Shown piece after piece: positions 9,760 through 23,180 of a stretch of DNA of 64,000 nt (positions are counted from its first letter, which is position 1; each line of letters starts with the position of its first letter). The notes under the pieces were generated by a model. That model saw only the letters and a program-made list of their open reading frames with translations. It had not been told where the DNA came from and did not search any database. The position numbers and the translations under genes were made by a program. Origin of the DNA: Metallyticus violacea (taxonomy: Eukaryota > Arthropoda > Insecta > Mantodea > Metallyticidae); the NCBI GenBank assembly GCA_030762175.1, contig JAUJEO010000019.1:2982001-3046000 (forward strand), in the 5' to 3' direction.

Positions 9760-12700
9760 TTTGCGCATAATATGCTTTTCTGAGTCTATCAAACTAGTAT
9801 AATGAAAGAGAACCAGTTATCTCAAATAAGAACGGAAAAAAGTGATTCAAAGGACGTTTCCAAACTTCGAAAAATTTTTTTTTTCTTTTCGAGATTTTTC
9901 GCGCATAATATGCTTTACTGAGGCTATCAAACTAGTATAATGAAAGAGAACCAGTTATCTCAAACAAGAACGGAAAAAAAGTGATTCTAACGAAGTTTCC
10001 AAACTTCGAAAAAAATTTTTTTTCTTTTCGAGATTCTTTGCGCATAATATGCTTTTCTGAGGCTATCAAACTGTATAATGAAAGAGAACTAGTTATCTCA
10101 AATAAGAACAGAAAAAAGTGATTCTAACGACGTTTCCAAACTTCGAAAAAAATTTTTTTTCTTTTCGAGATTCTTTGCGCATAATATGCTTTTCTGAGGC
10201 TATCAAACTACTATAATGAAAGAGAACCAGTTTTCTCAAATAAGAACGGAAAAAAGTGATTTAAACGACGTTTCCAAACTTAGAAAAAATTTTTTTTCTT
10301 TTCGAGATTCTTTGCGCATAATATGCTTTACTGAGACTATCAAACTAGTATAATGAAAGAGAACCAGTTATCTCAAATAAGAACGGAAAAAAGTGATTCA
10401 AACGACGTTTCCAAACTTCGAAAAAAAATTTTTTTCTTTTCGAGATTCTTTGCGCATAATATGCTTTACTGAGGCTATCAAACTAGTATAATGAAAGAGA
10501 ACCAGTTATCTCAAATAAGAACGGAAAAAAGTGATTTAAACGACGTTTCCAAACTTCGAAAAAAAATTTTTTTCTTTTCGAGATTCTTTGCGCATAATAT
10601 GCTTTTCTGAGGCTATCAAACTAGTATAATGAAAGAGAACCAGTTATCTCAAATAAGAACGGAAAAAAGTGATTCAAACGACGTTTTCAAACTTGGAAAT
10701 TTTTTTTTTTTCTTTTCGAGATTCTTTGCGCATAATATGCTTTACTGAGGCTATCAAACTAGTATAATGAAAGAGAACCAGTTATCTCAAATAAGAACGG
10801 AAAAAAAGTGATACAAACGAAGTTTCCAAACTTCAAAAAAAATTTTTTTTCTTTATCATATTCTTTGCGCATAATATGCTTTCTGAGGCTATCAAACTAG
10901 TATAATGAAAGAGAACCAGTTATCTCAAACAAGAACGGAAAAAAAGTGATTTTAAAGAAGTTTACAAACATCGAAAAAAAAATTTCTTCTTTTCGAGATT
11001 CTTTGCGCATAATATGCTTTACTGAGGCTGTCAAACTAGTATAATGAAAGAGAACCAGTTATCTCAAATAAGAACGGAAAAAAGTGATTTAAACGACGTT
11101 TCCAAACTTCGAAAAAAAATTTTTTTCTTTTCGAGATTCTTTGCGCATAATATGCTTTTCTGAGGCTATCAAACTAGTATAATGAAAGAGAACCAGTTAT
11201 CTCAAATAAGAACGGAAAAAAGTGATTCAAACGACGTTTTCAAACTTGGAAAAATTTTTTTTTTCTTTTCGAGATTCTTTGCGCATAATATGCTTTACTG
11301 AGGCTATCAAACTAGTATAATGAAAGAGAACCAGTTATCTCAAATAAGAACGGAAAAAAAGTGATACAAACGAAGTTTCCAAACTTCAAAAAAAATTTTT
11401 TTTCTTTTCCACATTCTTTGCGCATAATATGCTTTTCTGAGGCTATCAAACTAGTATAATGAAAGAGAACCAGTTATCTCAAATAAGAACGGAAAAAAAG
11501 TGATTCTAACGAAGTTTCCAAACTTCAAAAAAAAATTTTTTTCTTTTCCACATTCTTTGCGCATAATATGCTTTTCTGAGGCTATCAAACTACTATAATG
11601 AAAGAGAACCAGTTATCTCAAATAAGAACGGAAAAAAGTGACACAAACGACGTTTCCAAACTTCGAAAAAAATTTTTTTTCTTTTCCACATTCTTTGCGC
11701 ATAATATGCTTTTCTGAGGCTATCAAACTACTATAATGAAAGAGAACCAGTTATCTCAAATAAGAACGGAAAAAAGTGACACAAACGACGTTTCCAAACT
11801 TCGAAAAAAATTTTTTTTCTTTTCGAGATTCTTTGCGCATAATATGCTTTACTGAGGCTATCAAACTAGTATAATGAAAGAGAACCAGTTATCTCAAATA
11901 AGAACGGAAAAAAAGTGATTCTAACGAAGTTTCCAAACTTCGAAAAAATTTTTTTTCTTTTCGAGATTCTTTGCACATAATATGCTTTTCTGAGGCTATC
12001 AAACCAGTATAATGAAAGAGAACCAGTTAGCTCAAATAAGAACGGAAAAAAAGTGATTCTAACGAAGTTTCCAAACTTCGAAAAAATTTTTTTTTCTTTT
12101 CGAGATTCTTTGCGCATAATATGCTTTACTGATGCTATCAAACTAGTATAATGAAATAGAACCAGTTATCTCAAATTAGAACGGAAAAAAAGTGATTCTC
12201 AGGAAGTTTCCAAACTTCGAAAAAAATTTTTTTTTATTTCGAAATTCTTTGCGCATAATATGCTTTTCTGAGGCTATCAAACTAGTATAATGAAAGAGAA
12301 CCAGTTATCTCAAATAAGAACGAAAAAAAAGTGATTCTAAAGAAGTTTCCTAACTTCAAAAAAAAATTTTTTTCTTTTGGAGATTCTTTGCGCTTAATAT
12401 GCTTTTCTGGGGCTATCAAACTAGTATAATGAAAGAGAACCAGTTATCTCAAATAAGAACGGAAAAAAAGTGATTCTAACGAGGTTTCCAAACTTCGAAA
12501 AAAATTTTTTTTCTTTTCGAGATTCTTTGCGCATAATATGCTTTTCTGAGGCTATCAAACCAGTATAATGAAAGAGAACCAGTTAGCTCAAATAAGAACG
12601 GAAAAAAGTGATTCTAACGAAGTTTCCAAACTTCAAAAAAATTTTTTTTTCTTTTAGAGATTCTTTGCGCATAAAATGCTTCTCTGAGGCTATCAAACTA

Positions 12701-12942
12701 GTATAATGAAAGAGAACCAGTTATCTCAAACAAGAACGGAAAAAAAGTGATTTAAACGAAGTTTCCAAACTTCGAAAAAAATTTTTCTTCTTTTCGAGAT
12801 TCTTTGCGCATAATATGCTTTTCTGAGGCTATCAAACTAGTATAATGAAAGAGAACCAGTTATCTCAAATAAGAACGGAAAAAAGTGATTCAAACGACGT
12901 TTCCAAACTTGGAAAAAATTTTTTTTTATCTTTTCGAGATTC
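9760..12942. repeat. 23-monomer tandem duplication, left copy
   Basis: About 3,182-3,183 bp repeated directly to the right; AAACTGTATAATG lies at 10071 here and 13254 there. The copies differ at few visible sites (for example AACTTAGAAA at 10281, GCACATAAT at about 11973, A/T run lengths), so the duplication is recent. The left edge lies within the TGAGTCTATC monomer. Confidence 0.87.
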
Positions 12943-15900
12943 TTTGCGCATAATATGCTTTTCTGAGTCTATCAAACTAGTATAATGAAAGAGAACCAGT
13001 TATCTCAAATAAGAACGGAAAAAAGTGATTCAAAGGACGTTTCCAAACTTCGAAAAATTTTTTTTTTCTTTTCGAGATTTTTCGCGCATAATATGCTTTA
13101 CTGAGGCTATCAAACTAGTATAATGAAAGAGAACCAGTTATCTCAAACAAGAACGGAAAAAAAGTGATTCTAACGAAGTTTCCAAACTTCGAAAAAAATT
13201 TTTTTTCTTTTCGAGATTCTTTGCGCATAATATGCTTTTCTGAGGCTATCAAACTGTATAATGAAAGAGAACTAGTTATCTCAAATAAGAACAGAAAAAA
13301 GTGATTCTAACGACGTTTCCAAACTTCGAAAAAAATTTTTTTTCTTTTCGAGATTCTTTGCGCATAATATGCTTTTCTGAGGCTATCAAACTACTATAAT
13401 GAAAGAGAACCAGTTTTCTCAAATAAGAACGGAAAAAAGTGATTTAAACGACGTTTCCAAACTTCGAAAAAATTTTTTTTCTTTTCGAGATTCTTTGCGC
13501 ATAATATGCTTTACTGAGACTATCAAACTAGTATAATGAAAGAGAACCAGTTATCTCAAATAAGAACGGAAAAAAGTGATTCAAACGACGTTTCCAAACT
13601 TCGAAAAAAAATTTTTTTCTTTTCGAGATTCTTTGCGCATAATATGCTTTACTGAGGCTATCAAACTAGTATAATGAAAGAGAACCAGTTATCTCAAATA
13701 AGAACGGAAAAAAGTGATTTAAACGACGTTTCCAAACTTCGAAAAAAAATTTTTTTCTTTTCGAGATTCTTTGCGCATAATATGCTTTTCTGAGGCTATC
13801 AAACTAGTATAATGAAAGAGAACCAGTTATCTCAAATAAGAACGGAAAAAAGTGATTCAAACGACGTTTTCAAACTTGGAAAAATTTTTTTTTTCTTTTC
13901 GAGATTCTTTGCGCATAATATGCTTTACTGAGGCTATCAAACTAGTATAATGAAAGAGAACCAGTTATCTCAAATAAGAACGGAAAAAAAGTGATACAAA
14001 CGAAGTTTCCAAACTTCAAAAAAAATTTTTTTTCTTTATCATATTCTTTGCGCATAATATGCTTTCTGAGGCTATCAAACTAGTATAATGAAAGAGAACC
14101 AGTTATCTCAAACAAGAACGGAAAAAAAGTGATTTTAAAGAAGTTTACAAACATCGAAAAAAAAATTTCTTCTTTTCGAGATTCTTTGCGCATAATATGC
14201 TTTACTGAGGCTGTCAAACTAGTATAATGAAAGAGAACCAGTTATCTCAAATAAGAACGGAAAAAAGTGATTTAAACGACGTTTCCAAACTTCGAAAAAA
14301 AATTTTTTTCTTTTCGAGATTCTTTGCGCATAATATGCTTTTCTGAGGCTATCAAACTAGTATAATGAAAGAGAACCAGTTATCTCAAATAAGAACGGAA
14401 AAAAGTGATTCAAACGACGTTTTCAAACTTGGAAAAATTTTTTTTTTCTTTTCGAGATTCTTTGCGCATAATATGCTTTACTGAGGCTATCAAACTAGTA
14501 TAATGAAAGAGAACCAGTTATCTCAAATAAGAACGGAAAAAAAGTGAATCAAACGAAGTTTCCAAACTTCAAAAAAAATTTTTTTTCTTTTCCACATTCT
14601 TTGCGCATAATATGCTTTTCTGAGGCTATCAAACTAGTATAATGAAAGAGAACCAGTTATCTCAAATAAGAACGGAAAAAAAGTGATTCTAACGAAGTTT
14701 CCAAACTTCAAAAAAAATTTTTTTTCTTTTCCACATTCTTTGCGCATAATATGCTTTTAGAGGCTATCAAACTACTATAATGAAAGAGAACCAGTTATCT
14801 CAAATAAGAACGGAAAAAAGTGACACAAACGACGTTTCCAAACTTCGAAAAAAATTTTTTTTCTTTTCCACATTCTTTGCGCATAATATGCTTTTCTGAG
14901 GCTATCAAACTACTATAATGAAAGAGAACCAGTTATCTCAAATAAGAACGGAAAAAAGTGACACAAACGACGTTTCCAAACTTCGAAAAAAATTTTTTTT
15001 CTTTTCGAGATTCTTTGCGCATAATATGCTTTACTGAGGCTATCAAACTAGTATAATGAAAGAGAACCAGTTATCTCAAATAAGAACGGAAAAAAAGTGA
15101 TTCTAACGAAGTTTCCAAACTTCGAAAAAATTTTTTTTCTTTTCGAGATTCTTTGCGCATAATATGCTTTTCTGAGGCTATCAAACCAGTATAATGAAAG
15201 AGAACCAGTTAGCTCAAATAAGAACGGAAAAAAAGTGATTCTAACGAAGTTTCCAAACTTCGAAAAAATTTTTTTTTCTTTTCGAGATTCTTTGCGCATA
15301 ATATGCTTTACTGATGCTATCAAACTAGTATAATGAAATAGAACCAGTTATCTCAAATTAGAACGGAAAAAAAGTGATTCTCAGGAAGTTTCCAAACTTC
15401 GAAAAAAAATTTTTTTTATTTCGAAATTCTTTGCGCATAATATGCTTTTCTGAGGCTATCAAACTAGTATAATGAAAGAGAACCAGTTATCTCAAATAAG
15501 AACGAAAAAAAAGTGATTCTAAAGAAGTTTCCTAACTTCAAAAAAAAATTTTTTTCTTTTCGAGATTCTTTGCGCTTAATATGCTTTTCTGGGGCTATCA
15601 AACTAGTATAATGAAAGAGAACCAGTTATCTCAAATAAGAACGGAAAAAAAGTGATTCTAACGAGGTTTCCAAACTTCGAAAAAAATTTTTTTTCTTTTC
15701 GAGATTCTTTGCGCATAATATGCTTTTCTGAGGCTATCAAACCAGTATAATGAAAGAGAACCAGTTAGCTCAAATAAGAACGGAAAAAAGTGATTCTAAC
15801 GAAGTTTCCAAACTTCAAAAAAATTTTTTTTTCTTTTCGAGATTCTTTGCGCATAAAATGCTTCTCTGAGGCTATCAAACTAGTATAATGAAAGAGAACC

Positions 15901-16140
15901 AGTTATCTCAAACAAGAACGGAAAAAAAGTGATTTAAACGAAGTTTCCAAACTTCGAAAAAAATTTTTCTTCTTTTCGAGATTCTTTGCGCATAATATGC
16001 TTTTCTGAGGCTATCAAACTAGTATAATGAAAGAGAACCAGTTATCTCAAATAAGAACGGAAAAAAGTGATTCAAACGACGTTTCCAAACTTGGAAAAAA
16101 ATTTTTTTTATCTTTTCGAGATTCTTTGCGCATAATATGC
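12943..16140. repeat. 23-monomer tandem duplication, right copy
   Basis: Second copy of the 3.18-kb segment. Both copies end with a monomer holding AACTTGGAAA plus the TATC insertion (12,909 and 16,092). At the right edge the monomer goes from TGAGTCTATC straight to AAACTGTATAATG, a hybrid that marks the crossover back to the flanking sequence. A private TTTTAGAGGCTATC deletion sits near 14,757. Confidence 0.87.
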
Positions 16141-17116
16141 TTTTCTGAGTCTATCAAACTGTATAATGAAAGAGAACTAGTTATCTCAAATAAGATCGGG
16201 AAAAAGTGATTCTAACGACGTTTCCAAACTTCGAAAAAAAATTTTTTTCTTTTCGAGATTCTTTGCGCATAATATGCTTTTCTGAGGCTATCAAACTACT
16301 ATAATGAAAGAGAACCAGTTATCTCAAATAAGAACGGAAAAAAGTGATTTAAACGACGTTTCCAAGCTTCGAAAAAATTTTTTTTCTTTTCGAGATTCTT
16401 TGCGCATAATATGCTTTACTGAGGCTATCAAACTAGTATAATGAAAGAGAACCAGTTATCTCAAATAAGAACGGAAAAAAGTGATTCAAACGACGTTTCC
16501 AAACTTCGAAAAAAAATTTTTTTCTTTTCGAGATTCTTTGCGCATAATATGCTTTACTGCTGCTATCAAACTAGTATAATGAAAGAGAACCAGTTATCTC
16601 AAATAAGAACGGAAAAAAGTGATTTAAACGACGTTTCCAAACTTCGAAAAAAAATTTTTTTCTTTTCGAGATTCTTTGCGCTTAATATGCTTTACTGAGG
16701 CTATCAAACTAGTATAATGAAAGAGAACCAGTTATCTCAAATAAGAACGGAAAAAAGTGATTCAAACGACGTTTCCAAACTTCGAAAAATTTTTTTTTTC
16801 TTTTCGAGATACTTTGCGCATAATATGCTTTACTGAGGCTATCAAACTAGTATAATGAAAGAGAACCAGTTATCTCAAATAAGAACGGAAAAAAGTGATT
16901 CAAACGACGTTTCCAAACTTCGAAAAAAATTTTTTTTCTTTTCGAGATTCTTTGCGCATAATATGCTTTACTGAGGCTATCAAACTAGTATAATGAAAGA
17001 GAACCAGTTATCTGAAATAAGAACGGAAAAAGGTGATTGAAACGACGTTTCCAAACTTCGAAAAGAATTTTTTTTCCTTTCGAGATTCTTTGCGCATAAT
17101 ATGCTTTACTGTGGCT

Positions 17117-17173
17117 ATCAAAAAATTTTTTTCTTTTCGAGATTCTTTGCGCATAATATGCTCTTCTGAGGCT
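17117..17173. repeat. Truncated 57-bp monomer, copy 4
   Basis: Same breakpoint; 7,942 bp after copy 3 (57 full monomers). The flanks on both sides match copy 3 closely, at a constant offset of about 7,942 bp from about 8.2 to 9.7 kb. Confidence 0.95.
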
Positions 17174-20100
17174 ATCAAACTAGTATAATGAAAGAGAACC
17201 AGTTATCTCAAATAAGAACGAAAAAAAAGTGATTCTAACGAAGTTTTCAAACTTCGAAAAAATTTTTTTTCTTTTCGAGATTCTTTGAGCATAATATGCT
17301 TTACTGAGGCTATCAAACTAGCATAATGAAAGAGAACCAGTTATCTCAAATAAGAACGGAAAAAAAGTGATTCTAACGAAGTTTCCAAACTTCGAAAAAA
17401 ATTTTTTTTCTTTTCGAGATTCTTTGCGCATAATATGCTTTTCTGAGGCTATCAAACCAGTATAATGAAAGAGAACCAGTTAGCTCAAATAAGAACGGAA
17501 AAAAAGTGATTCTAACGAAGTTTCCAAACTTCAAAAAAAATTTTTTTTCTTTTCGAGATTCTTTGCGCATAAAATGCTTCTCTGAGGATATCAAACTAGT
17601 ATAATGAAAGAGAACCAGTTATCTCAAACAAGAAGGGAAAAAAAGTGATTTAAACGAAGTTTCCAAACTTCGAAAAAAATTTTTCTTCTTTTCGAGATTC
17701 TTTGCGCATAATATGCTTTTCTGAGTCTATCAAACTAGTATAATGAAAGAGAACCAGTTATCTCAAATAAGAACGGAAAAAAGTGATTCAAAGGACGTTT
17801 CCAAACTTCGAAAAATTTTTTTTTTCTTTTCGAGATTTTTCGCGCATAATATGCTTTACTGAGGCTATCAAACTAGTATAATGAAAGAGAACCAGTTATC
17901 TCAAACAAGAACGGAAAAAAAGTGATTCTAACGAAGTTTCCAAACTTCGAAAAAAATTTTTTTTCTTTTCGAGATTCTTTGCGCATAATATGCTTTTCTG
18001 AGGCTATCAAACTGTATAATGAAAGAGAACTAGTTATCTCAAATAAGAACAGAAAAAAGTGATTCTAACGACGTTTCCAAACTTCGAAAAAAATTTTTTT
18101 TCTTTTCGAGATTCTTTGCGCATAATATGCTTTTCTGAGGCTATCAAACTACTATAATGAAAGAGAACCAGTTTTCTCAAATAAGAACGGAAAAAAGTGA
18201 TTTAAACGACGTTTCCAAACTTCGAAAAAATTTTTTTTCTTTTCGAGATTATTTGCGCATAATATGCTTTACTGAGACTATCAAACTAGTATAATGAAAG
18301 AGAACCAGTTATCTCAAATAAGAACGGAAAAAAGTGATTCAAACGACGTTTCCAAACTTCGAAAAAAAATTTTTTTCTTTTCGAGATTCTTTGCGCATAA
18401 TATGCTTTACTGAGGCTATCAAACTAGTATAATGAAAGAGAACCAGTTATCTCAAATAAGAACGGAAAAAAGTGATTTAAACGACGTTTCCAAACTTCGA
18501 AAAAAAATTTTTTTCTTTTCGAGATTCTTTGCGCATAATATGGTTTTCTGAGGCTATCAAACTAGTATAATGAAAGAGAACCAGTTATCTCAAATAAGAA
18601 CGGAAAAAAGTGATTCAAACGACGTTTTCAAACTTGGAAAAATTTTTTTTTTCTTTTCGAGATTCTTTGCGCATAATATGCTTTACTGAGGCTATCAAAC
18701 TAGTATAATGAAAGAGAACCAGTTATCTCAAATAAGAACGGAAAAAAAGTGATACAAACGAAGTTTCCAAACTTCAAAAAAAATTTTTTTTCTTTTCCAC
18801 ATTCTTTGCGCATAATATGCTTTTCTGAGGCTATCAAACTAGTATAATGCAAGAGAACCAGTTATCTCAAACAAGAACGGAAAAAAAGTGATTTTAAAGA
18901 AGTTTACAAACATCGAAAAAAAAATTTCTTCTTTTCGAGATTCTTTGAGCATAATATGCTTTTCTGGGGCTATCAAACTAGTATAATGAAAGAGAACCAG
19001 TTATCTCAAATAAGAACGGAAAAAAAGTGATTCTAACGAAGTTTCCAAACTTCAAAAAAAATTTTTTTTCTTTTCCACATTCTTTGCGCATAATATGCTT
19101 TTCTGAGGCTATCAAACTACTATAATGAAAGAGAACCAGTTATCTCAAATAAGAACGGAAAAAAGTGACACAAACGACGTTTCCAAACTTCGAAAAAAAT
19201 TTTTTTTCTTTTCGAGATTCTTTGCGCATAATATGCTTTACTGAGGCTATCAAACTAGTATAATGAAAGAGAACCAGTTATCTCAAATAAGAACGGAAAA
19301 AAAGTGATTCTAACGAAGTTTCCAAACTTCGAAAAAAATTTTTTTTCTTTTCGAGATTCTTTGCGCATAATATGCTTTACTGATGCTATCAAACTAGTAT
19401 AATGAAATAGAACCAGTTATCTCAAATTAGAACGGAAAAAAAGTGATTCTCAGGAAGTTTCCAAACTTCGAAAAAAATTTTTTTTTATTTCGAAATTCTT
19501 TGCGCATAATATGCTTTTCTGAGGCTATCAAACTAGTATAATGAAAGAGAACCAGTTATCTCAAATAAGAACGAAAAAAAAGTGATTCTAAAGAAGTTTC
19601 CTAACTTCAAAAAAAAATTTTTTTCTTTTCGAGATTCTTTGCGCATAATATGCTTTTCTGAGGCTATCAAACCAGTATAATGAAAGAGAACCAGTTAGCT
19701 CAAATAAGTACGGAAAAAAGTGATTCTAACGAAGTTTCCAAACTTCGAAAAAATTTTTTCTTCTTTTCGAGATTCTTTGCGCATAATATGCTTTTCTGAG
19801 GCTATCAAACTAGTATAATGAAAGAGAACCAGTTATCTCAAATAAGAACGGAAAAAAGTGATTCAAACGACGTTTCCAAACTTCGAAAAAATTTTTTTTT
19901 ATCTTTTCGAGATTCTTTGCGCATAATATGCTTTTCTGAGGCTATCAAACTGTATAATGAAAGAGAACTAGTTATCTCAAATAAGATCGGGAAAAAGTGA
20001 TTCTAACGACGTTTCCAAACTTCGAAAAAAAATTTTTTTCTTTTCGAGATTCTTTGCGCATAATATGCTTTTCTGAGGCTATCAAACTACTATAATGAAA

Positions 20101-23100
20101 GAGAACCAGTTATCTCAAATAAGAACGGAAAAAAGTGATTTAAACGACGTTTCCAAACTTCGAAAAAATTTTTTTTCTTTTCGAGATTCTTTGCGCATAA
20201 TATGCTTTACTGAGGCTATCAAACTAGTATAATGAAAGAGAACCAGTTATCTCAAATAAGAACGGAAAAAAGTGATTCAAACGACGTTTCCAAACTTCGA
20301 AAAAAAATTTTTTTCTTTTCGAGATTCTTTGCGCATAATATGCTTTACTGCTGCTATCAAACTAGTATAATGAAAGAGAACCAGTTATCTCAAATAAGAA
20401 CGGAAAAAAGTGATTTAAACGACGTTTCCAAACTTCGAAAAAAATTTTTTTTCTTTTCGAGATTCTTTGCGCTTAATATGCTTTACTGAGGCTATCAAAC
20501 TAGTATAATGAAAGAGAACCAGTTATCTCAAATAAGAACGGAAAAAAGTGATTCAAACGACGTTTCCAAACTTCGAAAAAATTTTTTTTTCTTTTCGAGA
20601 TACTTTGCGCATAATATGCTTTACTGAGGCTATCAAACTAGTATAATGAAAGAGAACCAGTTATCTCAAATAAGAACGGAAAAAAGTGATTCAAACGACG
20701 TTTCCAAACTTCGAAAAAAATTTTTTTTCTTTTCGAGATTCTTTGCGCATAATATGCTTTACTGAGGCTATCAAACTAGTATAATGAAAGAGAACCAGTT
20801 ATCTGAAATAAGAACGGAAAAAAGTGATTGAAACGACGTTTCCAAACTTCGAAAAAAATTTTTTTTCTTTTCGAGATTCTTTGCGCATAATATGCTTTAC
20901 TGAGGCTATCAAACTAGTATAATGAAAGAGAACCAGTTATCTCAAATAAGAATGGAAAAAAAGTGATTCTAAGGAAGTTTCCAAACTTCGAAAAAAAATT
21001 TTTTTCATTTCGAGATTCTTTGCGCATAATATGCTTCTCTGAGGCTATCAAACTACTATAATGAAAGAGAACCAGTTATCTCAAATAAGAACGGAAAAAA
21101 GTGATTCAAACGACGTTTCCAAACTTCGAAAAAAATTTTTTTTCTTTTCGAGATCCTTTGCGCATAATATGCTTTACTGAGGCTATCAAAGTAGTATAAT
21201 GAAAGAGAACCAGTTATCTGAAATAAGAACGGAAAAAAAGTGATTCAAACGAAGTTTCCAAACTTCGAAAAAAAATTTTTTTCTTTTCCAGATTCTTTGC
21301 GCATAATATGCACTTCTGAGGCTATCAAACTAGTATAATGAAAGAGAACCAGTTATCTCAAATAAGAACGGAAAAAAAGTGATTCTAACGAAGTTTCCAA
21401 ACTTCGAAAAAAATTTTTTTTCTTTTCGAGATTCTTTGCGCATAATATGCTTTTCTGAGGCTATCAAACCAGTATAATGAAAGAGAACCAGTTAGCTCAA
21501 ATAAGAACGGAAAAAAAGTGATTCTAACGAAGTTTCCAAACTTCAAAAAAAATTTTTTTTCTTTTCGAGATTCTTTGCGCATAAAATGCTTCTCTGAGGC
21601 TATCAAACTAGTATAATGAAAGAGAACCAGTTATCTCAAACAAGAACGGAAAAAAAGTGATTTAAACGAAGTTTCCAAACTTCGAAAAAAATTTTTCTTC
21701 TTTTCGAGATTCTTTGCGCATAATATGCTTTTCTGAGTCTATCAAACTAGTATAATGAAAGAGAACCAGTTATCTCAAATAAGAACGGAAAAAAAGTGAT
21801 TCTAACGAAGTTTCCAAACTTCGAAAAAAATTTTTCTTCTTTTCGAGATTCTTTGCGCATAATATGCTTCTGTGAGGCTATCAAACTAGTATAATGAAAG
21901 AGAACAAGTTATCTCAAACAAGAACGGAAAAAAAGTGATTCTAACGAAGTTTCCAAACTTCGAAAAAAATTTTTTTTCTTTTCGAGATTCTTAGCGCATA
22001 ATATGCTTTTCTGAGGCTACCAAACTGTATAATGAAAGAGAACTAGTTATCTCAAATAAGAGCGGAAAAAAGTGATTCTAACGACGTTTCCAAACTGCGA
22101 AAAAAATTTTTCTTCTTTTCGAGATTCTTTGCGCATAATATGCTTCTCTGAAGCTATCAAACTAGTATAATGAAACAGAACAAGTTATCTCAAACAAGAA
22201 CGGAAAAAAAGTGATTCTAACGAAGTTTCCAAACTACGAAAAAATTTTTTTTCTTTTCGAGATTCTTTGCGCATAATATGCTTTACTGAGGCTATCAAAC
22301 TAGTATAATGAAAGAGAACCAGTTATCTCAAATAAGAACGGAAAAAAGTGATTCAAACGACGTTTCCAAACTTCGAAAAAAATTTTTTTTCTTTTCGAGA
22401 TTCTTTGCGCATAATATGCTTTACTGAGGCTATCAAACTAGTATAATGAAAGAGAACCAGTTATCTGAAATAAGAACGGAAAAAAGTGATTGAAACGACG
22501 TTTCCAAACTTCGAAAAAATTTTTTTTTCTTTTCGAGATTCTTTGCGCATAATATGCTTTACTGAGGCTATCAAACTAGTATAATGAAAGAAAACCAGTT
22601 ATCTCAAACAAGAACGGAAAAAAAGTGATTTTAAAGAAGTTTACAAACATCGAAAAAAAATTTTCTTCTTTTCGAGATTCTTTGCGCATAATATGCTTTT
22701 CAGGGGCTATCAAACTAGTATAATGAAAGAGAACCAGTTATCTGAAATAAGAACGCAAAAAAGTGATTGAAACGACGTTTCCAAACTTCGAAAAAAATTT
22801 TTTTTCTTTTCGAGATTCTTTGCGCATAATATGCTTTACTGAGGCTATCAAACTAGTATAATGAAAGAGAACCAGTTATCTCAAATAAGAATGGAAAAAA
22901 AGTGATTCTAAGGAAGTTTCCAAACTTCGAAAAAAAATTTTTTTCATTTCGAGATTCTTTGCGCATAATATGCTTTTCTGAGGCTATCAAACTACTATAA
23001 TGAAAGAGAACCAGTTATCTCAAATAAGAACGGAAAAAAGTTATTCAAACGACGTTTCCAAACTTCGAAAAAAATTTTTTTTCTTTTCGAGATTCTTTGC

Positions 23101-23123
23101 GCATTATATGCTTTACTGTGGCT
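17174..23123. repeat. Higher-order unit 4, 43 monomers, mosaic
   Basis: Its first two kilobases follow the order of the earlier units; 19.9-20.8 kb is the ACTGCTGCTATC tail; then 21.36-21.75 kb repeats the start-of-unit markers CAGTTAGCTC and GCATAAAATGC without a truncated monomer. A patch of unusual monomers follows, and 22.25-23.1 kb is mostly plain ACG-type monomers with CTGAAATAAG/GATTGAAACG variants. Private changes include TAATGCAAGAG at about 18,846 and GCGCATAATATGG at 18,540. No gene in this stretch. Confidence 0.85.
21780..22250. repeat. Patch of the most diverged monomers
   Basis: Three to four monomers here carry changes not seen elsewhere in the window: GAACAAGTTATC (21,903 and 22,170), TTCTGTGAGGC, TTAGCGCATAAT, GGCTACCAAACTG, AAGAGCGG, AAACTGCGAAA, GAAGCTATC, AAACAGAACAAG and AAACTACGAAA (the last also near 63,645). 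They look like older or less homogenised monomers trapped between recently copied blocks. Confidence 0.75.
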
Positions 23124-23180
23124 ATCAAAAAATTTTTTTCTTTTCGAGATTCTTTGCGCATAATATGCTCTTCTGAGGCT
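23124..23180. repeat. Truncated 57-bp monomer, copy 5
   Basis: Same breakpoint; 6,007 bp after copy 4 (43 full monomers). The upstream monomer has a normal A7T8 tract instead of GAAAAGAATTTT and has GCATTATATGC, so the left flank is from a different lineage. Confidence 0.95.

Larger units (their letters stand above)
9232..17116. repeat. Higher-order unit 3, 57 monomers
   Basis: Begins like units 1 and 2, then carries a 23-monomer tandem duplication, and ends with the same ACTGCTGCTATC tail as unit 2. It includes the rare CTTTATCATATTC with TGCTTTCTGAGG monomer, seen only twice, at 10,853 and 14,036, one in each copy of the duplication. No gene in this stretch. Confidence 0.87.
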
